Source: Streptomyces sp. SLBN-118 (GTDB lineage Bacteria; Actinomycetota; Actinomycetes; Streptomycetales; Streptomycetaceae). Taken from it: a stretch of DNA of 64,000 bases. Where the stretch lies: the NCBI RefSeq assembly GCF_006715635.1, contig NZ_VFNP01000001.1, positions 1,426,001 to 1,490,000 of the forward strand, given 5' to 3'. Positions 7,513 to 15,392 of the stretch are shown in pieces. The notes beneath the pieces were generated by a model that did no database searches, was not told the DNA's origin, and saw only the letters and a program-made list of their open reading frames with translations. Position numbers and translations under genes: made by a program. Each line of letters begins with the position of its first letter. Position 1 is the stretch's first letter.

Positions 7513-8783
7513 CAGTTGGTCCTCCATACGGCGATGCGCCAGCGTGAGATCCAGCCCCACAGCAGACCGGCCACCAGGCCGGTGAGCACCAGGACGGCAA
7601 GCAGCCACCAGCCACGGCCGAGACCGAAGGCGGCGACGTCGGCCGCCTCGTCGGGCGCGTCCACGACGTCGACCGTGAGCTCGACGGGCATCCCGGGCTC
7701 CGTCTTCACCGACGCGGGCGCCGAGAAGGAGTTGCTGACCTGGAGGCAGACGGTCTCCGACGCGGGCTTCACCCCGTCGGAGTCCGCCGGCTCGGCCTTC
7801 GGATAGCGCAGCCCGGTGGAAATCACATCGGTGCGTCCGTCGCCCGCCTCCGAGCCGCGGACGATCTCGCGGCCGTGGACGGTAACAGCCCGCAGCAGCA
7901 CCCCGTAGTCGTTGTTGACGGCCCGGTCGGCCGCGACGCTCACCGAGGCGCGCAACTCCTGGCCGGGCAGGACGTCCACGCGGTACCAGCGGTGCTCGCC
8001 GAACTTCTCGCGGTCGCTGTAGAAACCGGCCTTGAGCTGCGGGGCCTTCGCGCACTCCGCCGCGCCCTCGGTGGCCACCGGCGTGATCACCGGCTCGGCG
8101 GCCCGGTCCACCAACTGGCTCACCCTGCCGGAGAGTTCGTCGGTGTGCTGCACGGAGGTGTACGTACCGCCGGTGGCCTCGGCGATGCAGGTGAGCTGGC
8201 TACGGGTCTTGGCGTCCGGAACAAGGCCCAGCGTGTCGATGACGAGATGGATCCCCTTGGCGGCGATGTCGCGGGCGACCTCGCACGGATCGAGCGGGGC
8301 GCAGGTGTCCTCGCCGTCCGTGATGAGGACGATCCGCCGGGTCGCGTCACCGCCCTTGAGGTCCTCGGCCGCGCCCAGCAGGGCGGGACCGATCGGGGTC
8401 CAGCCGGTGGGGGCGAGGGTCGCCACGGCGGTCTTCGCCTCGGTCCGGTCCAGCGGCCCGACGGGGTAGAGCTGCTTTGTGTCCTTGCAGCCGACCTTCC
8501 TGTCCTTGCCGGGGTAGTTGGCACCGAGGGTGCGTATGCCGAGCTCGACCTCGCCCGGAACCGCGTCGAGGACCTCGTTGAACGCCTGCTTGGCGGCGGA
8601 CATCCGGGTCTGGCCGTCGATGTCCCGCGCGCGCATCGAGCCGCTGACGTCGAGGACGAGCTCGACCTTGGGGGAAGGCGGCTTGGCTGCCGGTTCGTCG
8701 GCGGCGGCGGGTGGGGGGAGGGCGACGGCCAGGGCGGCGAGCAGGCCGCACATGGCGGCCGCCAGCCGATTTCTTGTGATCAT
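7512..8783 (-). CDS. Secreted von Willebrand factor A domain protein with C-terminal anchor
   Basis: The protein has 423 residues. A signal peptide (1-28) is followed by a VWA domain with the MIDAS motif DVSGSM (residues 45-50), a later LAPTGWTPIGPAL threonine and LITDGEDTC, so metal binding looks intact. A second beta-rich domain covers about 235-385 and a membrane helix (WWLLAVLVLTGLVAGLLW) ends the protein. VWA domains bind protein partners through a metal ion. The ATG was chosen because it starts the signal peptide. It is coupled to the downstream secreted protein. The ligand is unknown. Confidence 0.85.
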   Translation of the reverse strand: MITRNRLAAAMCGLLAALAVALPPPAAADEPAAKPPSPKVELVLDVSGSMRARDIDGQTRMSAAKQAFNEVLDAVPGEVELGIRTLGANYPGKDRKVGCKDTKQLYPVGPLDRTEAKTAVATLAPTGWTPIGPALLGAAEDLKGGDATRRIVLITDGEDTCAPLDPCEVARDIAAKGIHLVIDTLGLVPDAKTRSQLTCIAEATGGTYTSVQHTDELSGRVSQLVDRAAEPVITPVATEGAAECAKAPQLKAGFYSDREKFGEHRWYRVDVLPGQELRASVSVAADRAVNNDYGVLLRAVTVHGREIVRGSEAGDGRTDVISTGLRYPKAEPADSDGVKPASETVCLQVSNSFSAPASVKTEPGMPVELTVDVVDAPDEAADVAAFGLGRGWWLLAVLVLTGLVAGLLWGWISRWRIAVWRTN

Positions 8784-8860
8784 CACCGGATGGTATTGAT
8801 GATCGCGCGGCGATCCAAAACGGGGCGGTGGCGGGGTGGTTGGCGGCGCGGGACTCCCGA

Positions 8861-8913
8861 TGGGGCTCCGCCCAGACCCCGCGCCTCGAACTCCCCCGGA
8901 CTTCGTCCGGGGG
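8861..8913. repeat. GC-rich intergenic repeat module with hairpin
   Basis: 8861-8890 matches, in opposite orientation, the module at 24473-24503. A perfect 9-bp hairpin (8893-8901 with 8905-8913, loop TTC) follows. It lies just downstream of the alcohol dehydrogenase gene and probably acts as its terminator. Modules of this kind are dispersed in streptomycete intergenic regions. Confidence 0.65.
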
Positions 8914-8935
8914 GACCCCCACGGGGCGGAAGTCC

Positions 8936-9976
8936 CTACCGCCCGGGCGGGACTATCACCGTCACCCCGGTCCCCGACCCCCCTCCGAGCGCCGCCAACG
9001 CCCCTGGCGCCTCCGTGAGGCCGATCGTCCTCGTCACCAGCATGCCCGGCCGCAGTGCCCCCGACGCCACCATCGCCATCATCTCGGGGTACGCGTGCGC
9101 CGCCATGCCGTGGCTCCCGAGGATCTCCAGCTCCAGCGGGACGATCCGGTCCATCGGCAGGTGGACGCCCTGGGGCAGCAGGCCGACCTGGACATGGCGG
9201 CCATGACGGCGCAGGCTCTGGACGGAACTGACACAGGTGACCGGCGCGCCCAGCGCGTCCAGTGACAGATGCGCACCCCCGCCGGCAACGGAGCGGACCG
9301 CATCGGCGACGCCCGCGCCGGCAGCCGACGCATCCACGCACACCTGCGCGCCGACAGTCCGCGCGAGCTCCAGCGCGTCCGGCGAGACGTCGACCGCGAC
9401 GACCCTCGCCCCGCAGGCCGCCGCGATCATCACCGCGGACAGGCCGACGCCGCCGCAGCCGTGCACGGCGACCCACTCCCCCGGCCGCACCCTGCCCTGC
9501 GCCACCACCGCGCGGAAGGCGGTCGCGAACCGGCAGCCCAGGCTCGCGGCCGTACTGAAGGACATCGCATCGGGCAGGGCGACCAGATTGGTGTCGGCGT
9601 GGTGGACGGGCACGTACTCGGCGAAGGACCCCCAGTGGGTGAAGCCGGGTTGCTCCTGGCGCTCGCACACCTGCTGGGCACCGCGCGCGCACGCCGCGCA
9701 CCGGCCGCAGGCGCAGATGAACGGCACGGTGACGCGGTCGCCGGGGCGCCAGTTGACGACGCCTTCGCCCACCGATTCGATGACACCTGCCAGTTCGTGC
9801 CCGGGGACGTGCGGGAGGGTGATGTCGGAGTCGTGGCCCATCCAGCCGTGCCAGTCGCTGCGGCACAGCCCGGTCGCCTCGACCCTGATCACCGCGCCGC
9901 CGGGTGCCGCCACGGGATCGGGCACCTCGCGTACGTCGAGCGGCTTGCCGAACTCCTCGAACATCACAGCACGCAA
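8936..9976 (-). CDS. Zinc-dependent medium-chain alcohol dehydrogenase
   Basis: The TTG start at 9976 gives LRAVMFEEFG, the usual N-terminus of the family, and GGGAG lies 8 nt upstream. A GTG at 9985 would sit almost on the ribosome-binding site. The 346-residue product has the catalytic zinc site GLCRSDWHGW...GHE (PGHELAGVIE), a four-Cys structural zinc loop (CACGRCAACARGAQQVC) and the cofactor loop GCGGVGLSAV. It oxidises alcohols or reduces aldehydes with NAD(P). The substrate is unknown. It starts 28 nt after the membrane phosphatase gene, so the two may be co-transcribed. Confidence 0.88.
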   Translation of the reverse strand: MRAVMFEEFGKPLDVREVPDPVAAPGGAVIRVEATGLCRSDWHGWMGHDSDITLPHVPGHELAGVIESVGEGVVNWRPGDRVTVPFICACGRCAACARGAQQVCERQEQPGFTHWGSFAEYVPVHHADTNLVALPDAMSFSTAASLGCRFATAFRAVVAQGRVRPGEWVAVHGCGGVGLSAVMIAAACGARVVAVDVSPDALELARTVGAQVCVDASAAGAGVADAVRSVAGGGAHLSLDALGAPVTCVSSVQSLRRHGRHVQVGLLPQGVHLPMDRIVPLELEILGSHGMAAHAYPEMMAMVASGALRPGMLVTRTIGLTEAPGALAALGGGSGTGVTVIVPPGR

Positions 9977-10004
9977 GGGGCACACTCCCGGTCCGCCGGA
10001 CTTC

Positions 10005-12089
10005 CTACGGCGTCAACGTATCCGGAGGTGAGGCTTCTGCGGCAGGCCCGATCGGCGCCTGCGGCCCATTGCACTCGCGCAGCCAGCGCCGCAGCACGCG
10101 GTGCACACGCTCGGCGCCGACCAGTTCGGCGCCGGGTTCGACGGGCGCCGACAGGTCCAGCGGCGACAGCAGGAAGGGCTCGGACTGTTCGCCGCCGAGC
10201 CCGCCGTGCGAGCCGATCTGTTCCTCGAAGGCGTGCACGGTGCCCGTCTTCGGGTCGTACATCGAGTTGACCATGATGTCGGCGACGTGCGGGAAGGAGT
10301 CGGTGCGCCGTACGGCCTCCGCGGCGCCGGGGCCGAAGACATCCAGCGGGCCGTTGTCGGCCAGCGCTCCGACGGGTACCTCGGCGCCGTCGGGGCCGAG
10401 AACCAGGGAGCCGTACTCCTCGCTGCGTACCAGCAGGAAGCCGATGCCCGGATGGCTGGCGAGCGTCCGGAGCAGCGCCGGGTGGCGGCGCTCGATCTGC
10501 TCGCGGCTGAGGCGCTCCTTCGTGTCGGGGAAGGAGATCAGCGCGAGGTTGCCGGAGGCGAGCACGATCGGGTCCGAGCCTGCCTGCGGATGCTCGTCCG
10601 CTTCTTCGGCGCGCCTTCGATGCAGCGCCGTGCGCAGGGCGACGCCCGCGGCGTCGCGTGCCTCCGCACCGCTCTTGGAGCGTTCGGCCCGGCGCGGGAC
10701 GGGCAGTCCGCACCCGGCGCGCACAAGATCCTTGAGGGTGAGTCCGTAGACGCTCTCGAAGGTCTCTCCGGGGCTCTGGCCGTGGTCGGACAGCAGCACG
10801 ATCCGGTAGGTGCGCGGCGCGTGTTCTGCGACCTTGGCGATCAGCGCGATCGACCGGTCGAGGCGTTCGAGGACCTGCGAGGCGTCCTTGCTGTGGGGCC
10901 CGGAGTGGTGTGCCACCTCGTCGTACGCGACGAGGTCGGCGTAGACGGCGGAGCGTCCGGCGAGCATGTCCCCCATCACCGCGGCGACCACCACATCGCG
11001 CTCGATGACCGTCGCGAACGCCCGGATGAAGGGGTAGAGCCCGCCGCGCCCCACCCGCGGCCGGTCGCCGCGCAGGCGTGCCCGCGTCGACTGCCCGGTC
11101 TCACGGGCGACTTCGGCGACGAAGGACAGCGCGGTACGCACGGCATTGGCGGGGTCGGAGAAGTACGCGAAGTAGCCCGCCCTAGAGCGGTTGGCCTTGC
11201 CTCGTCTGGCGGCCACGGACAGGACGAGCGCGAGCTGGTCGGCTCCGCCGCTGAACAGGTTGCCGCGGCTCGCGCCGTCGACGGTGAGCAGTCCGCCGTC
11301 GCCGGAGCGCTCGACGGCGCGGCGCTGGAGTTCGACGGCGCTCGCGGGCCGGTTGCTGACCATGACCCGGCCGCTGTCCTTCTCGTACCAGCGGAAGGCG
11401 GGGACGTCATGATTGGAGCCGTGGAGGATGCCGAGCTGGCTGGCGCCGGTCTGGCTGGACCAGTCGGTGCGCCAGGCGCTGAGCCGGTGGGTGGCGCCGA
11501 TCCACCCGGCGACGGTCGGCATGACGCCGTCGTCGGCCGCGTTCCGCAGGACCTCGTGTCCGACCCCGTCGAGCTGAAGGAAGACAATGCCGGGCGGCTG
11601 AGGGGGCCCTTCGTCCTCGCCGCGTCTTCGTCTTCGCCGGTCCGCGAGCCGGGAGAGCCGACGACGGTAGGCGTTGTCGTCGCGGACGGCGAGCGCGGTG
11701 GAGGTGGCGGACGCGACGGCGGACATCACGGCGGCGACGACGACCGCGGTCTCCGGATCGGCCGCGCCGCGCCCGTCGGGGATCAGCCAGAGCGCGATCA
11801 GCAGCAGCGAGCCGTTGAGGAAGAACACCAACAGGCCGAGTATCAGGGCCGGTACGAGCAGCAGCGCACGAACGACGACCGGCCAGACCAGCGCGGTCAG
11901 CAGACCGAAGGCGCCCGCGCCCCAGGCCGCGGTGACGGCGGTCCTGGTGATGGAGTCCCCGTCGCCGGACTGCAGCTGGAAGTCGGGCAGCAGCCCGGCG
12001 AGCGCCAGCATCGTCAGCGTGGACACCGCCCACACCACGATCACCCGCACCAGGGCTCTGCCGGCCGTACGCCATCGCCCTTCGCCCAC
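10005..12089 (-). CDS. Membrane protein: phage-holin-like domain fused to alkaline-phosphatase-superfamily domain
   Basis: The protein has 694 residues and a GTG start with GAAGG 6 nt upstream. Residues 10-140 hold four membrane helices like the phage_holin_4_2 family (LLPDFQL, then paired helices). After a basic linker (RRRRRRGEDEG), residues 170-620 form an alkaline-phosphatase/sulfatase-like domain with FLQLDGVGH, SQTGASQLGI (nucleophile region), DEVAHHSG and LLSDHGQSPGE metal ligands, and IGSHGGLGGEQ. It is probably a membrane-anchored phosphatase or phosphodiesterase. Whether the catalytic domain faces out cannot be set from sequence alone. It is followed by the alcohol dehydrogenase gene. 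Confidence 0.8.
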   Translation of the reverse strand: MGEGRWRTAGRALVRVIVVWAVSTLTMLALAGLLPDFQLQSGDGDSITRTAVTAAWGAGAFGLLTALVWPVVVRALLLVPALILGLLVFFLNGSLLLIALWLIPDGRGAADPETAVVVAAVMSAVASATSTALAVRDDNAYRRRLSRLADRRRRRRGEDEGPPQPPGIVFLQLDGVGHEVLRNAADDGVMPTVAGWIGATHRLSAWRTDWSSQTGASQLGILHGSNHDVPAFRWYEKDSGRVMVSNRPASAVELQRRAVERSGDGGLLTVDGASRGNLFSGGADQLALVLSVAARRGKANRSRAGYFAYFSDPANAVRTALSFVAEVARETGQSTRARLRGDRPRVGRGGLYPFIRAFATVIERDVVVAAVMGDMLAGRSAVYADLVAYDEVAHHSGPHSKDASQVLERLDRSIALIAKVAEHAPRTYRIVLLSDHGQSPGETFESVYGLTLKDLVRAGCGLPVPRRAERSKSGAEARDAAGVALRTALHRRRAEEADEHPQAGSDPIVLASGNLALISFPDTKERLSREQIERRHPALLRTLASHPGIGFLLVRSEEYGSLVLGPDGAEVPVGALADNGPLDVFGPGAAEAVRRTDSFPHVADIMVNSMYDPKTGTVHAFEEQIGSHGGLGGEQSEPFLLSPLDLSAPVEPGAELVGAERVHRVLRRWLRECNGPQAPIGPAAEASPPDTLTP

Positions 12090-12180
12090 GTCGCCTTCAC
12101 CTCACCCCTGGATCAGGTCTCCAGCCTGGCACAGGGGCGCAGCTTGTCCGGCCGGATGTCCTGCGGGCCTGGCGGTGTGG

Positions 12181-12585
12181 TCAGCAGCCGTTGTAACCGG
12201 CGGTCGGCATGGAGAGCCTGCGATGCACATTGGCCTTCATCGCAGCGTCGTAGACGGGCTCGTCGAGGTTCGCCGTCTCCAGCGGTACGCCTCTGCGTTC
12301 ACACTCGGCGACGAAGTCCGGCAACGACGTCACGGCGTGGGCGAGCACCCGCTCGTTGGGCGCCAGGAACAGATCGGCGCTGCCCGTGCCGATGTCCCTC
12401 CACAGCGCGCAGTGGTCGGGGCGCAGTCCGTAGCAGAGGAGCTGCCGGGTGACGACATAGCCCTTTTCGGAGGCCCAGCGGGCGCACATGGCGTGCTGGC
12501 TGCGGGTGTCGACCAGAAAGGGATCGCGGTCCAGCTCTTCTAGGGGGGTCAAGCTGGCGATGGCCGCCACTCGTAAGCCGTCCAT
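12181..12585 (-). CDS. Stand-alone serine-recombinase-like catalytic domain, TTA-containing
   Basis: The ATG at 12585 is chosen for GAGGGA 7 nt upstream. The 134 residues follow the pattern of a resolvase N-terminal domain: RVAAIASLTP at the start, DTRSQHAMCARWASEKGYVV, a YGLRPDHCALWRDI stretch, a SADLFLAPNERVLAHAVTSL segment in place of the usual D.L.V..LDR, and FVAECERRGVPL. The usual YxRVSxxxQ arginine and Asp-Arg pair are changed, and the DNA-binding domain is absent, so it is probably not an active recombinase. Codon 4 is TTA, the rare bldA-dependent leucine codon in Streptomyces. The fold assignment is mine and moderate. Confidence 0.65.
   Translation of the reverse strand: MDGLRVAAIASLTPLEELDRDPFLVDTRSQHAMCARWASEKGYVVTRQLLCYGLRPDHCALWRDIGTGSADLFLAPNERVLAHAVTSLPDFVAECERRGVPLETANLDEPVYDAAMKANVHRRLSMPTAGYNGC
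12574..12576 (-). promoter_or_regulatory. TTA codon at position 4 (bldA control point)
   Basis: TTA is the only such in-frame codon in this gene. In Streptomyces it is read by the developmentally controlled bldA tRNA, so translation is probably tied to differentiation. Confidence 0.7.
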
Positions 12586-12701
12586 GGAAGATCCCTCTGC
12601 ACTCGCGGTCACCGGACGCCGACCCTACTCCGGGCTCGGGGCTCCAGGACCCGGAGCAGGCATCTAGGCTCGGGGCGTACGGGAGCAGGGAGGAGGCGCA
12701 C

Positions 12702-13466
12702 GTGGAGGTCACCTGGTGGGGCCATGCCACCTGCACGGTCGAGGACTCCGGCGTCCGGGTGCTGACCGATCCGCTCTTCGTGCGCAGGCTCGCGCATCTG
12801 CGCAGGCGGCGCGGTGAGCTGCCGCCCGCGGAGGCGACGGTCGCCGAGGCGGTCCTCGTGTCGCATCTGCACTCCGACCATCTGCATCTGCCCTCGCTGG
12901 CCCGGCTGGCTCCGGGCACCCGGCTGGTGGTGCCGCGCGCCGCGACACGGTCGGTGCCGGGGCTGGCCCGGCTGGGTCTGCGGGTCACCGAGGTGGCACC
13001 CGGTGACGAGGTACGGGTCCAGGATCTGGTGGTGCGGGCCGTGCCCGCCCTGCACGACGGGCGGCGGCTGCCGCTCGGGCCGCACCGTTCACCGGCGCTC
13101 GGCTATGTGATCAGCGGCGAAGCGCGCACGTACTTCGCCGGGGACACCGGGCTCTTCGACTCGATGGCGAACGACGTCGGCCCTGTCGATGTGGCACTGC
13201 TGCCGGTGGGTGGCTGGGGGCCGTTTCTCGGCCACGGGCATCTGGACCCGGGCCGGGCGGCGCAGGCGCTGGCCTCGCTGGCGCCACGCGCGGCCGTGCC
13301 CGTGCACTACGGCACGTACTGGCCGATCGGGATGGACGGGATACGGCCGCACGAGTTCTACGCCCCGGGCGAGGAGTTCGAACGCAAGGCGGCGCGGCTG
13401 GCTCCACGGGTGGCGGTTCACAGGCTGGGGCACGGCGAGCGGGTCAGGCCGGAGGCTGCCCGGTGA
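12702..13466 (+). CDS. Metallo-beta-lactamase-fold hydrolase (UlaG-like)
   Basis: The protein has 254 residues and a GTG start after GGGAGGAGG. It has WWGHATCTVE at the start, the metal motif SHLHSDHLHLP (HxHxDH), FAGDTGLFD, and a late VPVHYGTY histidine, as in UlaG/RomA-like MBL proteins that often cut phosphodiester or lactone bonds. The GTG start of the DedA gene overlaps its stop by 4 nt (GTGA), so the two are coupled. The substrate is unknown. It may act on lipids, given the membrane-protein partner. Confidence 0.85.
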   Translation: MEVTWWGHATCTVEDSGVRVLTDPLFVRRLAHLRRRRGELPPAEATVAEAVLVSHLHSDHLHLPSLARLAPGTRLVVPRAATRSVPGLARLGLRVTEVAPGDEVRVQDLVVRAVPALHDGRRLPLGPHRSPALGYVISGEARTYFAGDTGLFDSMANDVGPVDVALLPVGGWGPFLGHGHLDPGRAAQALASLAPRAAVPVHYGTYWPIGMDGIRPHEFYAPGEEFERKAARLAPRVAVHRLGHGERVRPEAAR

Positions 13467-14143
13467 GTTCGAAGCCTTGGGAGTCGCTCGGGCAGCTGTC
13501 CGAGATCGTCGGCAGGCTGCCGCCGGAGTCGACACAGCAGGCGGTCGGCTATCCGTCGCTGTTTCTCCTGGTGGCGCTGGGTGCGCTGGTGCCGGTGGTG
13601 CCCACGGGGGCAGTGGTGAGTTCGGCGGCGGTGGTGGCCTTTCATCAGACAGCCCCGCTGTCGCTGCTGTTCGTGTTTCTGGTGGCGTCGTTCGCCGCCT
13701 TCCTCGGGGATGTGACGCTGTACTGGCTCGGCCAGCGCGGGATCCGCTCCAAGAACGGTTCACGGTGGCTCGCGGCGCTGACCGACCGCGCCGCGCCCGA
13801 CCGGCTCGACCAGGCGCAGACCAAACTGGACGAGCACGGGGTGACGGTGCTGGTGCTCTCCCGGCTGGTGCCGGCCGGGCGCATCCCGGTCATGCTGGCC
13901 TGTCTGCTGAGCAGCATGCCGCTGCGCTTCTTCGTACGCGGTGACATCCCCGCATGCCTGGCCTGGGCGGCGACGTATGGGCTGATCGGGATACTCGGCG
14001 GCTCGCTGTTCGACGAGCCGTGGAAGGGCGTGGTGGTTGCGGTGACACTGACCGTGGTGATCAGCGGGGCGCCAACGCTGTGGCGCCGGATGCGGCGCGG
14101 GTCGCGCCCCGGCTCGGCGGGCTCAACCGGCCAGCAGGCGTGA
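13463..14143 (+). CDS. DedA-family membrane protein
   Basis: The protein has 226 residues with about five hydrophobic segments. The family signature is present as GDVTLYWLGQRG followed by LSRLVPAGRIPVMLACLL. DedA proteins are thought to move polyprenyl-phosphate or phospholipids across the membrane with proton coupling. The gene overlaps the metallo-hydrolase gene by 4 nt and converges on the NAPE-PLD-like gene with a 21-nt overlap of 3' ends. Confidence 0.85.
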   Translation: MSSKPWESLGQLSEIVGRLPPESTQQAVGYPSLFLLVALGALVPVVPTGAVVSSAAVVAFHQTAPLSLLFVFLVASFAAFLGDVTLYWLGQRGIRSKNGSRWLAALTDRAAPDRLDQAQTKLDEHGVTVLVLSRLVPAGRIPVMLACLLSSMPLRFFVRGDIPACLAWAATYGLIGILGGSLFDEPWKGVVVAVTLTVVISGAPTLWRRMRRGSRPGSAGSTGQQA

Positions 14144-15379
14144 GCCGCCCACCGGCAGGTCCCACAGCCGCTCCCGCGGCCTGCCGGTTCTCTCCCAGGC
14201 GGCGCGGACCCGGCTGAGCGGCTCCAGGACAGGCTCAGCGGAGAGCACGAACGTCGCCCAGTGCATCGGCGCCATATGGCGCGCGCCGAGATCCTCGAAG
14301 GCGCGTACCGCCTCCTCGGGGTCGGTGTGCACGTCGCTGAGCCACCAGCGCGGGTCGTACGCACCGATCGGCAGCAGCGCGATATCGAGGTCCGGGTGGC
14401 GACGGCCGATCTCCTTGAACCAGTGGCCGTAGCCGGTGTCACCCGCGAAGTACACGGACTGGCCGAGCCGGTCGGTCAGCACCCAGCCGCCCCAGAGCGA
14501 GCGGCAGGTGTCCATGAGGGTGCGCTTGGACCAGTGGTGGGCAGGGACGAAATCGAAGCGGACATCACCCAGCTCCGCACACTCCCACCAGTCCAGTTCG
14601 GTCACGCGGGTGAAGCGGCGGCGCCGGAACCAGCCGGCGAGGCCCGCCGGGACGAAGACCGGGGTGTGGCGCGGCAGTCGCTTCACGGTGGGGGCGTCCA
14701 GATGGTCGAAGTGGTTGTGGCTGATGACCACCGCGTCGATCGGCGGCAGATCCTCCCAGCGCACTCCGACAGGCGTGATCCGGGCCGGGGTGCCGAGGAT
14801 GCGACGGGACCAGACGGGGTCGGTGAGGACGGTGAGCCCGCCGATGGCGAGCACCCAACTGGCGTGTCCCGCCCAGGTGACGGCGACGGTCGCGGTGTCC
14901 ACGGCGGGCAGCGGCCCCGGCGCGAAGGGCAGCAGCGGAATGTCGCGCAGCCCGTCGGGGCCGGGGCGCACGGCACCCTCCGTGGCGAGGCGGGCCATGG
15001 CGCGCACGCCGGGCAGGGGTGCGGTGAGCCGGTCGGCGAAGGTCCTCGGCCAGCTGCGGACCTCTCCGAGGGGGCGGGGCCGGGAGCGCACGCCGGGGCC
15101 GTCCAGCGGTGCGGGGTGGTTCAGTGGTGCGCGGTGGTCCAGCGGTGCGCGGTGGTCCAGCGGTGCGGGGTCGTCCAGCGGTGCGGGGTCGTCCAGCGGT
15201 GCGCGGTGGTCCAGCGGTGCGGGCTGGGTTGTCTGTGCCGGGTGGGTTACCTGGGCCGAATCGTCTGCCGACGCGGGGCCGGTCGCCTGTGCCGCGTCGT
15301 GTGCCTGTCTCGCGTGGTCTGTCTGTGCCGCGTCGTCCGCCTGGCCCGAGTGCTCCGCCTGCTCCGTCTGTTCCGTCAT
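14123..15379 (-). CDS. NAPE-PLD-like metallo-beta-lactamase-fold hydrolase with repetitive N-terminal linker
   Basis: The ATG at 15379 is chosen because GGAG lies 8 nt upstream. The 418-residue product starts with about 100 low-complexity residues (Ala/Gln/Asp/His-rich, then about seven PAPLDH-like hexapeptides from an 18-bp DNA repeat). Residues 120-415 form the hydrolase: VTWAGHASWVLAIGG, VISHNHFDHLD (metal HxHxDH), PAHHWSKRTL, YFAGDTGYGHWF. This matches N-acyl-phosphatidylethanolamine phospholipase D-like proteins, so phospholipid or similar ester cleavage is likely. It lies 13 nt after the aminotransferase-fold gene in the same direction. Confidence 0.8.
   Translation of the reverse strand: MTEQTEQAEHSGQADDAAQTDHARQAHDAAQATGPASADDSAQVTHPAQTTQPAPLDHRAPLDDPAPLDDPAPLDHRAPLDHRAPLNHPAPLDGPGVRSRPRPLGEVRSWPRTFADRLTAPLPGVRAMARLATEGAVRPGPDGLRDIPLLPFAPGPLPAVDTATVAVTWAGHASWVLAIGGLTVLTDPVWSRRILGTPARITPVGVRWEDLPPIDAVVISHNHFDHLDAPTVKRLPRHTPVFVPAGLAGWFRRRRFTRVTELDWWECAELGDVRFDFVPAHHWSKRTLMDTCRSLWGGWVLTDRLGQSVYFAGDTGYGHWFKEIGRRHPDLDIALLPIGAYDPRWWLSDVHTDPEEAVRAFEDLGARHMAPMHWATFVLSAEPVLEPLSRVRAAWERTGRPRERLWDLPVGGSRLLAG
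15101..15226. repeat. Seven tandem copies of an 18-bp repeat inside coding sequence
   Basis: The unit is GTCCAGCGGTGCGCGGTG with one or two changes per copy, starting at 15101, 15119, 15137, 15155, 15173, 15191 and 15209. It encodes a hexapeptide ladder (APLDxx) in the NAPE-PLD-like protein. Being a multiple of three, the copy number can change without a frameshift. Confidence 0.9.
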
Positions 15380-15392
15380 CCCGGGGCTCCGT

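Noticed and set aside
10005..12089. Prophage remnant suggested by the holin-like domain
   Set aside because: No other phage gene is near. The domain belongs to a chromosomal membrane family, and the rest of the protein is a phosphatase-like enzyme.
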